Shown: piece by piece, positions 11,419 to 20,308 of the stretch | How the letters are laid out: every line of letters starts with the position of its first letter | How positions within the stretch are numbered: position 1 is the stretch's first letter | Notes under the pieces: generated by a model | Told to the model about the DNA's origin: nothing | The model's input: only the letters and a program-made list of their open reading frames with translations | Databases searched by the model: none | Made by a program: the position numbers and the translations under genes | From: Cyclostephanos tholiformis | Lineage: Eukaryota; Bacillariophyta; Thalassiosirophyceae; Thalassiosirales; Thalassiosiraceae | Length of the DNA stretch: 24,094 nt | Direction: 5' to 3' | Assembly (NCBI GenBank): GCA_036939975.1 | Contig: JALLPB010000103.1 | Coordinates: forward strand, 1 to 24,094

Positions 11419-11446
11419 CATCCCAAAACCTCCCGATTCGCAACTC

Positions 11447-14188
11447 ATGCAAATACGAGAACAACAACAGATTCACCACAGAATCAAACAAGACACTCCA
11501 GTCTTACCAAAATCCCACGAACCGCCGATGACCCCTCAGCAGCGACGCCCAACGAGCAATTTGACGATAGGATCGACGGTCTTAGGTGAGTATGCAACCT
11601 GCAACCATTTTGATTCCTCCCGGGAGAGAGCCAACGACGCAAAGAAGAGAAGATTGGACGCACCTTTCAACACCGACGGATACAACGACGATGGCAACCT
11701 CTTCAAGCGAGACGACGACTTCATTTCCGAACGAGACGACGACGGCAACGCACAGAAAATATGGCCCGACACCCTGATACGGCACCTGCAGGATATAATG
11801 GCACTCCCACGCCAAAATCCCTCGAAGCCCCTTTTCGAGTTCGACCTCTCAGTCGAAGCCGCAGAGAAGAACTACATCTTACTCATGCGAAAATTCGGAG
11901 GAGACTTGCACCGAGCACTCCACGCCCAAAACGACTCGCCGCTCTCATACGGCTCCGAGTTCAAACCAGTTTCGGCCCTCGAAACAATCTTCAGCCTTCA
12001 CCCCAATTGGCAAAAAATGAAAACCATCCTTTCGGAAGGCTCGACATGGCCACTTTCGCCTCTGGACGAAACCGAACGATTGAAAGACCTCGACGAAGCC
12101 CTGGAATTTGGAAATCACAAGGGAGCAGTTAAACAGAAGGAACTTCTTGTCACGCTGGTAAACAACGACGTCGTTCGAGGTTTTGCCTTACCTCTCCCGC
12201 TCGACAAAATCAAGAAGGTTCCCGGCGTCATCCTTGCCCCGTTAAACATCCAACTTCAGAAAACAATCAACGAACGAGGCGAAATCATCCCACGAAATCG
12301 ACTCACCCACGACCAAAGCTGGCAATGGCAGTCCGGGACATCAGTCAACGATCACGTGGACACATCCAAACTGATGCCCTGTTATTTTGGTTCGGCCCTC
12401 AAGCGGATCATCAATTGGGCAGTCGCCGCGCGACGGAAATACCCCGGCAAACGAATTCTCGCAACAAAGCTAGACATCAAAGCGGCCTTCCGCAGATGCC
12501 ATCTGAACGCAGACACAGCCGTGCAAACTTGCACACAACTTCCAGATCTTCATCTGGCCCTGATGATGCTTCGACTATCCTTCGGCGGCGCTCCTTGCCC
12601 CTCGGTGTTTGGTGCAATTTCGGAGTCAGTCTGCGACCTCATAAACGCAATTCTGCTTCACGACGACTGGGACCCACTCACCCTTTTCGCCGAAGAGGCT
12701 CAAGCTCATGTGCCACAGAAAGAAGTACTCCCAGACGACGTACCTTTTGGCATCGGACGAGATCTCATTGTCGATATCCCAATCGACCCGCGCGGAACAG
12801 TCGACGTTTACATCGACGACTTTCTCGGCCTCACAATTGACCTCGAGGAAACAAATAACACGATACGTCTCGAACGTGCCCCTCTTCTGGGCCTCACAGC
12901 AGTCTCCCGAGAAGTCGCACCAGTCGAACCCCTCCCTCGAGACGAGATGGACGCGAGGAAAAAACTGGTCGCCGAAACTGGACTCACCGAGACCAAAATC
13001 ATGCTCGGCTGGGAGATCGATTTCCGACGGATGACGATTGCCCTTATGGACAACAAGTTCATTGCTTACTCAAAGGCGATAACCGACATGCTCGAGCGAG
13101 GATGGACGAATCACACCGAGCTCGAAACAAATGTCGGGAGATGGGTGCACATGGCACAGATCATCCCCTTCGTTCACCACTTCCTCAGCCGGATTCGTTT
13201 CCTGATGAAGCGGGCAAAAAATCGACGATCAGTCGAAATCAACACGACCTGCCGCGACGATCTCACCTTCCTCCAAGACGTGATGAAAATATGCAATGCC
13301 GGCGTCGATCTCAACTCCATTGCTTACCGACGTCCGACGCACGCCTACCGCTCCGACTCATGTCCGCGAGGTCTCGGAGGATACAGTCATCAGGGTTTCG
13401 CATGGCGTTTCTACCTCGACCCAGAACTTCAGTTCCGAGCCTCAAACAACCTGCTCGAACACCTGGCAGCAATCATAACCCCTTGGGTCGATCTGCTTGC
13501 CGGCCGTTTGAAAAAAGGCGATTGCGCACTCTCAATGACTGACAGCAGCACGTCAGAGGGTTGGCTGCGGAAAACGAATTTCATTGAAGACGGAGAAGAC
13601 CCAATCCAAGCAACGATTCGGCTCGAAGTCGCTCGACTTCATGCCTCTCATTACCTCTCACACGGGGTCCGAGAATATAGTCAATGGTTCCCGGGCAGCG
13701 AGAACCCAGTCGCAGATGCCCTCTCCCGGGACGACGATCGCTCCGACGAAGAATTAACTCACATCCTTCACACTCACTGCCCCTCCCAGACTCCACAGCA
13801 CTTCGTCATTGTTCCTCTACCCAAAGAGATAACCTCATGGCTGACCTCTTTGCTGCGGCGTCTGCCCGTGAAACCGCAGTTGGTAGAAAAACACACGAGA
13901 ATGAAGCTCGGGCGTGGGATCGCTACACACGGTGGTGCGAACACGTCGGCATCGGAGACGACCTCTTCCTCGACAGATTCTCCCGACAGCATCGAATCGA
14001 GATCATGGGCGCCTTCGCCGTGGCTATCCGTGAAGGACGGTTTTCTCAACGAAATGATGATCCCGTGGCTCAGAAATCAGTCGCAAATACCCTCAACTTT
14101 GTGGCTGCGACCTTCCGAGAGCATGGGCGCGAAGACCCGAAGAAAGACGTCGACAATAACGTTGCACGACTTTTACGCCGCCAACTGA
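11447..14188 (+). CDS. DIRS element ORF2, reverse transcriptase-RNase H
   Basis: Copies element RNA to DNA. RT: KLDIKAAFRRCHL carries the first catalytic Asp (residue 343), LSFGGAPCPSVFG follows, and the active site is VYIDDFLG (Asp457, Asp458). RNase H: SDSCPRGLGGYS (Asp637), NLLEHLAAI, MTDSSTSEGW (Asp699) and NPVADALSRD (Asp757), the DIRS/Ty3-like arrangement. No methyltransferase or integrase follows; the last 150 residues overlap the recombinase ORF and look unconstrained. 913 aa are counted from the first ATG, but the frame is open from 11387, so the true product is probably a Gag-Pol fusion. All catalytic residues are present, so the enzyme may be active. Confidence 0.88.
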   Translation: MQIREQQQIHHRIKQDTPVLPKSHEPPMTPQQRRPTSNLTIGSTVLGEYATCNHFDSSRERANDAKKRRLDAPFNTDGYNDDGNLFKRDDDFISERDDDGNAQKIWPDTLIRHLQDIMALPRQNPSKPLFEFDLSVEAAEKNYILLMRKFGGDLHRALHAQNDSPLSYGSEFKPVSALETIFSLHPNWQKMKTILSEGSTWPLSPLDETERLKDLDEALEFGNHKGAVKQKELLVTLVNNDVVRGFALPLPLDKIKKVPGVILAPLNIQLQKTINERGEIIPRNRLTHDQSWQWQSGTSVNDHVDTSKLMPCYFGSALKRIINWAVAARRKYPGKRILATKLDIKAAFRRCHLNADTAVQTCTQLPDLHLALMMLRLSFGGAPCPSVFGAISESVCDLINAILLHDDWDPLTLFAEEAQAHVPQKEVLPDDVPFGIGRDLIVDIPIDPRGTVDVYIDDFLGLTIDLEETNNTIRLERAPLLGLTAVSREVAPVEPLPRDEMDARKKLVAETGLTETKIMLGWEIDFRRMTIALMDNKFIAYSKAITDMLERGWTNHTELETNVGRWVHMAQIIPFVHHFLSRIRFLMKRAKNRRSVEINTTCRDDLTFLQDVMKICNAGVDLNSIAYRRPTHAYRSDSCPRGLGGYSHQGFAWRFYLDPELQFRASNNLLEHLAAIITPWVDLLAGRLKKGDCALSMTDSSTSEGWLRKTNFIEDGEDPIQATIRLEVARLHASHYLSHGVREYSQWFPGSENPVADALSRDDDRSDEELTHILHTHCPSQTPQHFVIVPLPKEITSWLTSLLRRLPVKPQLVEKHTRMKLGRGIATHGGANTSASETTSSSTDSPDSIESRSWAPSPWLSVKDGFLNEMMIPWLRNQSQIPSTLWLRPSESMGAKTRRKTSTITLHDFYAAN

Positions 14189-15151
14189 GGTCATACAAGA
14201 AGGATGACCCTAAAAAGGTGGAGCAAAAAGCTCTCCCCCTCTGCGTCATTCGTCTCATCCTCTCCGACAGGTCTTCCGAGCTCCAACGTGCGATGGGCGA
14301 CCTCGTGGCCGCGGCCCACTTCTGGGCGATGCGATCGTGTGAATACCTAAAGGTGCCAAAGCAAGACCAGCAACAGACGAAGCTACTATGCCTCCGTAAT
14401 ATCGCCTTCATCAGAGACGGCGATCACATCGATCACTCCTCGCCAAATTTGCACAGAGCAGATTGCGTCTCAGTGACTTTTGAACGGCAGAAAAATGATA
14501 GAAAATCAGACACGGTCACCCAGTGGAGAACGGCAGACCCAACCCTATGCCCGGTGAAGATCTTGTTGAGACGAGAGTAATTATATTACATCCGACGAAT
14601 GGACATTGAGAATTCGAGATATTAATATAATTAATNGGGCTTGAGAGGTCCCGGATTCTTCATGGGACTGCCTACTGACTGTGTCTCAACAGATCTGGGC
14701 ATCCATCGTCAGACGAATCCTAACATACGATGGAGCAAACCAAAACTCCCCCGTCTCTCTTGTCCTTCACAGGTCGAAATTGATCAGCGTCACCTCAGAC
14801 ATGATCATCAACCTCATCAGAGACGGTGTCGTGGGAATCGGAGAGACTAAACTCGGCATCGAACGATGGGAAGTTGGAACCCACTCGATCCGATCCGGTG
14901 CGGCAATGGCAATGTACCTTGCCGACGTCCCAATCTTTTCTATCATGCTCATTGGACGATGGTCCAGCACAGCCTTCCTCAACTACATTCGGAAACAGGT
15001 GCAAGAATTCTCACACGGAATCTCGTCAAAGATGATCGAGATCCAATCTTTCAAGCACGTCCAAAATCCACTATCAGGTCAATACCCCAAATCAACGCAC
15101 CCGACGATGACGATTGGTGGCGACTCATTTGCGGTGACGGTGGTAAATTGA
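13837..15151 (+). pseudogene. DIRS element tyrosine recombinase, split by an LTR insertion
   Basis: Integrates the circular DNA copy in place of an integrase. The reading frame starts at the ATG at 13837, overlapping ORF2 by 352 bases in the -1 frame, so separate initiation or frameshifting is needed. The first half (to 14563) carries the first catalytic Arg in FWAMRSCEY (Arg166). The second half (from 14697) carries HSIRSGAAM (His, Arg), GRWSS (Trp at the usual His/Trp site) and the nucleophile in FLNYIRKQ. Between them a 128-bp LTR sequence plus its target duplication introduces a stop. Leaving these out joins the halves exactly in frame at VK-IWASIV. The full R-H-R-W-Y set is thus present, but this copy as assembled is disrupted. 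Confidence 0.82.
14564..14691. mobile_element. Nested LTR insertion with 5-bp target duplication GATCT
   Basis: Starts TGTTGAGAC and ends GTCTCAACA (9-bp inverted ends, TG...CA), flanked by direct GATCT at 14559-14563 and 14692-14696. These are the hallmarks of an LTR retrotransposon integrated by a DDE integrase, Copia-like by its ends. One N at 14636 splits it into 72 and 55 bases, so this is either a solo LTR with an unresolved base or the outer edges of a complete element lost in an assembly gap. An 11-bp AT-rich inverted repeat (14578-14588 with 14623-14633) lies just left of the N. Orientation is unknown. Confidence 0.82.
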
Positions 15152-15714
15152 CGGAGGGAGCATCACCGCCGACGGACGGGGGAGGGGTCGAACCAAATAA
15201 TTATTGGTCCAAACCCAAACTCGTCGTCTTGTCTCATATTCATATCCGGGGGGGTGGTTGCCCCCCCCCCTCTCATATTTCATATCATATCGCTGCGAGC
15301 GATGTGCACATCATGTGCGCGTATTTTTCTGATGGGAAGGGCTCAGTTCGAGGGACTCTCTTGGCAGGGTTCACTCTGCAGAAAACTTTTCTTTTTCAAT
15401 CACGTCGTTCTCATGTGCTTTTTCTTGGGTCTAATGGTATTTACCATACCTACCAAGTAGTATTACCTATTTTATCTCCTGTTATTTTTTTTTATTACTA
15501 TTATCTCTTCTTCAAGGCCGGCGGCGCGCGCACAGCTCTCTGTCGATACTACAGATGATCCGCCACCAACCAATGCAAACAACCGGGTGAGCTGCGTCCC
15601 ACCCATTAGGCTGGAACAATACACGGAGATAAGGGCATATCGTCATCGCGGCCCCCATCGCCTATCATAAATATTATATCGACATCTCTCGGCATCGCGT
15701 GTTTTCGCTGCGTA
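15152..15714. other. Gap: 3' end of the DIRS element and upstream of the membrane protein gene
   Basis: No gene seen. A structured stretch follows the recombinase stop: near-direct repeats TCTCATATTCATATC (15232) and TCTCATATTTCATATC (15271) flank a G7/C10 hairpin (15248-15270), followed by the 12-bp palindrome GATGTGCACATC (15301-15312). Farther right are ATGGTA-TT-TACCAT (near 15434), a T-rich tract, and TATA-like ATAAATATTATA (about 15667) close to the next start codon. The element's right boundary is probably here but unresolved. Confidence 0.5.
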
Positions 15715-15752
15715 ATGTCCAAGTCGATTTTTTCCGCCGGCAGTCGCATCCA

Positions 15753-15783
<31 letters not shown>

Positions 15784-17006
15784 TCGACGTCGGATCGCGA
15801 TACGACGTCCGCCGCCGCCGCTCGTACAATAGACGACGTCCAAACGCCGACCACGAGGGAGGAGGCGGAGGAGCTCGCATTGCGACGCAGGATCGTGCCG
15901 AGGCTGGCACAGCGCGCGTATCACCTCGAGGAGGGGAATACGTGGTGGGCCGATTGGGTGCAATATCAGAGGAATACGCATCCCATCTTCGGTCTGTTCT
16001 TGTATCACCGTCTGCATCCGATACGCTTCCCCCAGCGCATCATCATATTGGTCGGATCGATCGGTGAGTTGATATCGCCCGATTACTTCTGTTCTTCTCC
16101 CTTCTTTTTTTTTCGCGATGTGCGTCTCTTCTCTTCTGGGACGAGTTTCGCCGACTAACGATTTATATCATACATGAAAAAAAAAATTATAATTTTCGTT
16201 CTCTTCTCCTTGTCCATCCCAGCCTGCGGCTTCGCGATTACCAATTTCATATACCTCGGATTCCTCGAGGAGGGCGCCGATGAACTTGGTTTGGAATCCG
16301 CCTACAATGCCACTGGGACAGTCGTCGACATGGTATCGGGAATACAGCAGAGGTACACGAACGTCGAGATCAAGCGTAGCATGTTTTACCTTCTAACCTT
16401 CGGTAGCTTCGTGCATTCGACGTTCGACGTGCTGATATGGTATTTGATGGCGTGCTTTTGTTTCAGACCCGGAGGCTTTCGGGTGGGTATTTTTTTTTGA
16501 CCGTGCGGAGCGAAATGTCTTGCGCGATGCACATAATAACCTGACGTAAACGTTTTGCCCGACGATCGAATATGATATGTCAAACCTCCTTCCAGATTAA
16601 CAAGCGTTGTCAGGCCATCGGTATATACGTCGCCGTTTTGGCGGTACTACTTGCGATTGGGGTGGCGACGTACTTCGTTCTAGTCCGCTTGGATAAGGAC
16701 ATACAGAATCAGGCGGATTACGAGGCGACGAATTCGGAAGAATTCGCCGATAGGATAATCGGCGACAACGAGCCGATATCCAGATTTTCGTTCTTCCTGG
16801 GATACGCGCTGGAGTTGGTATGCGCGCTATTCCTCTTCTACTTCATCACGAGCACGGTCCTCTTCACGGGGATACTCGGGTGCGGCCGGGTGCCCATTTT
16901 GGGGGGTAGGCCGTACGAGCTGTGGCGCGAGAGGATTGCAAAAGACGACGATCGGAAGTCCGATGATGACGATAATTTCACTAGGGGATTGCGGCCTGAT
17001 GCGTGA
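15715..17006 (+). CDS. Four-TM membrane protein of unknown function
   Basis: Three exons: 15715-16063, 16223-16482 and 16596-17006, introns of 159 and 113 bp with GT-AG ends, giving 339 aa. The joins read LVGSI-A-CGFAITNFIY and GGFR-INKRCQAIG and keep frame. An N-terminal Thr-rich tail (coded by GAC/ACG repeats) leads to a conserved-looking motif EEGNTWWADWVQYQRNTHPIFG, then hydrophobic segments at about 107-129, 170-197, 210-233 and 268-295, and an acidic C-terminus. I do not recognise a characterised family; the WWADWVQY motif resembles uncharacterised stramenopile membrane proteins as I recall them. The second donor is CGG|GTGGGT, a little weak. The gene converges on the FKBP gene. Confidence 0.75.
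15755..15784. repeat. CGA/ACG triplet microsatellite coding poly-Thr
   Basis: About ten ACG units in exon 1 of the membrane protein gene, translated as a run of threonines in the N-terminal tail. Confidence 0.85.
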
Positions 17007-17233
17007 ACATGAAAGCGCAACCTTTTGAGGTTTGCCCATACCATGGAGGTCATTGGACGTTGAAGGCGGGACATCGCATGGTCTACAGAGTTGGAATAAT
17101 TGAAGCATACAGAGAAAAATAACGCCAATCATGAAACCGATATAATATGGGACAATCTGATTTTGCGTTTCGACCTTGCAAGACTTTGTGACCTTTTCTA
17201 GTCGAACGTCGTGTTATCATCATTGGCAACGAC

Positions 17234-18058
17234 CTACTTAATCCTCGTTACCAATACCTCGAAAAGTAAAGTCGCGTCCGTCTTGAAGAGATTCTCAAAT
17301 CTCCTCTTGCCAACCTTATTATCCTCCATAGGCAATGGAAGTTGTCGATTCTTCCTCGCGGCGAAGACGACCGTCGATGGCAATTCGATCCTACGTACCG
17401 ATCCCCTGCGCATGCCCATCATGCACTCTTCCAATTCCGGCGGTAGTTCCCCGTCGCCGATCGTCCACGCAAGCTCGTTGAATTCGGTATCGCGCTTGGT
17501 ATCGAAGTACTTGACCCCCCCCGGCTCGTCCGCCGTTGCGAACGACCTGCATCGTATCGTCATTTCGACTCCCACCCTCGACCCATTCCCCACGATGGCA
17601 TCGCCCTTCCCCCCCCTGTATTCGCGATAACTCGCGCCGCTCGGCAACGTCTCGAAGGCGATGTCCAAGGCGTCGTCAGGTCGCGGACCGTTGACCAATT
17701 CGATCCGACGCAACCGCGTTGCCGAGCCGGTAACGTCCCCCTCGACGGGCAGTGCCCTCAGCGCCGCCGGATCGATCCCGGCGTACGCCGGTCGAGAATA
17801 TGCCGTCGTCGTTACCAGCAACAACGACGATGCCGTCGACGCGGTTTGGAGGAGGATGGCACGACGGCCGGGGGCGATGTTGACGTCCACCTCGCCGACT
17901 TCGTCGTCGTCCTTCGTCGCCGTCGACTTGTGACGACTCGACGATGCGACGTGGAACGATGATGGGCGATGGCGGCGGGAGGAGGGAGCGGAAAACGCCG
18001 CGGTTATTTCGCATAGACAAGCCACGAGCAATCCGATTAGAACAATATGGTTTGCCAT
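17234..18058 (-). CDS. Thylakoid-lumen FKBP-type peptidyl-prolyl isomerase
   Basis: 274 aa, single exon. Residues 1-21 form a signal peptide ending ITAA before FSAPSS, the heterokont plastid-targeting motif with Phe at +1. A basic Ser-rich transit region follows. At about residues 64-93 a twin-arginine signal (GRRAILLQTAS, hydrophobic core, AYA cleavage) points to Tat import into the thylakoid lumen. The FKBP fold runs from about 155: VGNGSRVGVEMTIR, YFDTKRDTEF (the Phe-Asp pair of the active site kept), GDGELPPELEECMMGMRRGSVRRIELP and TLLFEVLVTRI. The Val-Ile and Trp of the binding pocket are replaced, as in many lumenal FKBPs, so isomerase activity may be weak and the role more chaperone-like. 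Probably supports photosystem assembly; that is inference from location. Confidence 0.83.
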   Translation of the reverse strand: MANHIVLIGLLVACLCEITAAFSAPSSRRHRPSSFHVASSSRHKSTATKDDDEVGEVDVNIAPGRRAILLQTASTASSLLLVTTTAYSRPAYAGIDPAALRALPVEGDVTGSATRLRRIELVNGPRPDDALDIAFETLPSGASYREYRGGKGDAIVGNGSRVGVEMTIRCRSFATADEPGGVKYFDTKRDTEFNELAWTIGDGELPPELEECMMGMRRGSVRRIELPSTVVFAARKNRQLPLPMEDNKVGKRRFENLFKTDATLLFEVLVTRIK

Positions 18059-18433
18059 GGTCGTGCGAATGAATGATGATCACGAGTTGTGATGAATGTG
18101 GTGGTCCGAGGGAGCGAGAGAGTGATGGATGCCGATGCCTCCTTGGGGTGGCTTCAAGGAGACCAGTACGTAGAGTAGAAAGTGTTGTTAGAAGATGATT
18201 TTTTGATCTCGGTTTCTCAGTTTCGGGTTCTGAGCTCATACTAGTTATTATTTTTTTGTGGGGAATGAATTCTCGTTTGCCTCATAGGTTCGGCCAAAGA
18301 ACTCGTGTAACAATATTATGTCAAAATACAACCTAGAGAGACAATAACAACCGGGAGTGCTCTATATCCCATTCAGCTAACAATACGAAGATAACATGGT
18401 ATGCCGATATTGATGGGCATACGCAAGCGCAAC
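18059..18433. other. Gap: upstream region of the FKBP gene
   Basis: No gene recognised. The proximal part is GA/TC-rich and presumably the FKBP promoter (read leftwards). The distal part is AT-rich and ends at the target duplication of the solo LTR. Confidence 0.45.
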
Positions 18434-18746
18434 TGTTGATGCAACTACATACAATTGTCCCAAGGTCACGGTATTAGTGCCCGAGTATAACTTAGTAACC
18501 GGAGATTATCGTTAAAAAGTGAGAGGAGAGACGAAAGCTCTCCTCCACGCTACCTTCGTTGGAGTCCCACGCAATCGTAATGCTCTATATACTCCCGGGC
18601 TCCAATACTGCCCCTGGACACGTCGGAGAGGAGCTCGCTGTCTCTCCGAATTCGCCACGTCGCCTCTGTTATCTTCGTTTGCCACGTCATCGTTCCTGCC
18701 ATTCTGCATCGCTGATGTCTCGCCGTCATTCGGTTGACCCCCAACA
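18434..18746 (-). mobile_element. Solo LTR with 5-bp target duplication GCAAC
   Basis: 313 bp starting TGTTGATG and ending CCCCAACA on the + strand, flanked by direct GCAAC at 18429-18433 and 18747-18751. No internal retroelement sequence is attached, so it is a solo LTR left by LTR-LTR recombination. Read on the minus strand it has two GACGTGGC copies (18681-18688 and 18654-18661) and a GACGTGT near 18617, then a TATATA box (18586-18591), then an 8-bp stem GAGGAGAG/CTCTCCTC (18523-18545). That order matches U3 enhancer, TATA and early transcript, so minus orientation is inferred. Its ends differ from the LTR at 14564, so it is another family. Confidence 0.78.
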
Positions 18747-18836
18747 GCAACCCAGACGAGTCACAGTCTAGACTTATCGAGGAAGTCGCCGACCATAATA
18801 TCTCCGCACGAAAAGACCTGAATGTGTTCAATTCTT

Positions 18837-18953
18837 GGGACCATATGCCAGCATCATATGGACGAACACAACCGCGAGCGAATCAATCCGTGGGCTGAAT
18901 GGGTTCAATTCTCAGATCCTATCCATTATCATATCGACCTATGCAACCATGAG
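18837..18953 (+). pseudogene. Possible relic of a paralogue of the 15715 membrane protein
   Basis: In one + frame this reads INPWAEWVQFSDPI, resembling NTWWADWVQYQRNTHPI of the membrane protein 3 kb upstream, in the same orientation. The stretch ends at a good donor-like CATGA|GTGAGTCG. No matching downstream exons are evident and the frame is short, so it is probably decayed. The match is short and may be chance. Confidence 0.3.
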
Positions 18954-19298
18954 TGAGTCGCACCTGTATATATCAAATCTGCCTCGCTCATGAAATTTGC
19001 AAGCAGACGTCATTCTTGAACGATGTCTAATGCTTGCCGTACTCCTTGTCCGGTTAACAAGTTCGACTTTTAACCACGCCGAAGTCTTAATAATTAATAT
19101 ACAGTTTCATGATTCGGTTGATACTCTACTTCTCCTATTGTTACATTTTATTTTAATGCCATCCTTGTATACAATTCACTCGCCTTGCAATAGCGGACAT
19201 TCCATGGGTCCACATTTCTCCACAGGATGAAGACTGCAAATGCATTTTCTCGGCATTTCGACCCCCCCCCGAGAGATTAAAACTACATCTGTCATCTT
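18954..19298. other. Gap: AT-rich intergenic region
   Basis: No gene or RNA recognised. It is AT-rich, contains short ORFs without usable motifs, and ends in a C10 run at 19261-19270. Confidence 0.4.
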
Positions 19299-20031
19299 TC
19301 ATATCCAATCCGATTCGCCATCTAAAACACCCTGCATCATACGGCTGGGATCAATCGAAGGCTCTCCCTCGCATCGAACTCCACCGTCACCGAGACGTCC
19401 GCCATTTTCCTCGGTTTCGTGCTCGAGATGAATAGTATGCGATGTATCATGATCAATGCCGTCCGATGAGAGGAGGCCAAGCCGACCTCACGCTCTCGAG
19501 GTGTAGGAGGAAGGATTCGCCGTGCGCGGGATGGCATGAACACGAATCGTTTTTCGCATTCGAATCCAGACCGTCGTCGGGAGGAGGAGGTGTTACGCCG
19601 GTCGAATCACCGTCGAGGATATCTCGTCGGCATTGGATTATATACGCCGTTTCATCACGGGTGTACGAGGAACTACGAAACGTCCCGAGAATGTTGATAT
19701 GGTATGGGCCGAAATGATGGTGTTTGTCCATGTCGTCATCGCCTTCGTTCTTGAGCATCCCGCAGCCCGGGAATGCATCGCACGCGGCATGTAAAAGTAC
19801 TCCCGTCGGGATGGAGAAGGGGGATGAAGCAACCGTTGGGGCGGTGTGCCGGGCTTGAAGTGTGGGAAGCGGTAAGATGTGGGCGGGGGCGTGTGGCGAG
19901 GCAGCAGGGAGCATCATCACAACGACTACCTCGGACTCGTCGTAGAGGGTCGTATGTACAAAAAAAAATCGGGTGTCCACGTAAGTAGGAGTAGGTATTA
20001 TTAATCTTCTCCAACGTAGAAGAGGGAACAA
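19299..20031 (-). CDS. Hypothetical protein, possibly two exons
   Basis: Minus-strand frame open for 192 codons from 20031, with later candidate starts at 19917 and 19914. It has gene-like composition, including KHHHFGPYHINILGTFRSSSY and ETAYIIQCRRDILDG, and two Cys-rich patches. It stops at 19453, but a donor AGC|GTGAGG at 19491 and acceptor CTCGAG|CAC at 19422 would remove 70 bp and continue in frame for 40 acidic residues to a stop at 19299. I do not recognise a family. It is divergent to the lipase gene. The opposite strand also has a short open frame here, so this could be non-coding. Confidence 0.35.
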
Positions 20032-20308
20032 AAAGAAAAAATTCAGTCGATGTGGGATGGAAGGTTAACAGAACTCGATGCTTCCCCCCCGTCCCTTGTC
20101 CCTTCCCCCATCCCTGCCATCCGTCACCGCTCCGCTGCAGGCTATCGTTCACATACCGAAGGTTATTTTTTAGAGAGTACTGCAGGTCTCATTCAACCGA
20201 CTCGCGAAGTTATTGCGGGCCGGATTCTGCCGATGCAAGCTGCCTGCGATCCCGGTCCACTTCCAGAAACAGTGTATCCTTTTCATTTCACCCTCGGTAA
20301 CCAACATT

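Larger units (their letters stand above)
9377..15151 (+). mobile_element. DIRS-type tyrosine-recombinase retrotransposon (coding part)
   Basis: Gag-like ORF1, RT-RNase H ORF2 and an overlapping tyrosine recombinase, in that order, define a YR retrotransposon. There is no integrase or protease domain and no DAM-like methyltransferase after RNase H, although many DIRS-1 and PAT-type elements carry one. The first two ORFs are intact; the recombinase is broken only by a nested LTR. Terminal repeats (inverted for DIRS, split direct for PAT/Ngaro) must lie in 9003-9376 and 15152-15714 but I could not establish them by eye, so the subgroup is left open and the coordinates given are the coding extent only. 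Confidence 0.85.

Noticed and set aside
14581..14696. A simple frameshift or sequencing error breaking the recombinase
   Set aside because: The break has TG...CA ends, inverted termini and a 5-bp target duplication, so it is an insertion.
9165..15475. Terminal inverted repeats of the DIRS element from shared GTAATACTA (9170, and reverse at 15455) and TTTTCTGCAG (9248, and reverse at 15375)
   Set aside because: Both pairs are inverted and about equally spaced (83 and 85 bases), but the sequence between them does not align, so they may be chance.
17676..18239. A 187-aa minus-strand frame overlapping the FKBP gene
   Set aside because: Arg-rich shadow; the FKBP frame has targeting signals and the domain.
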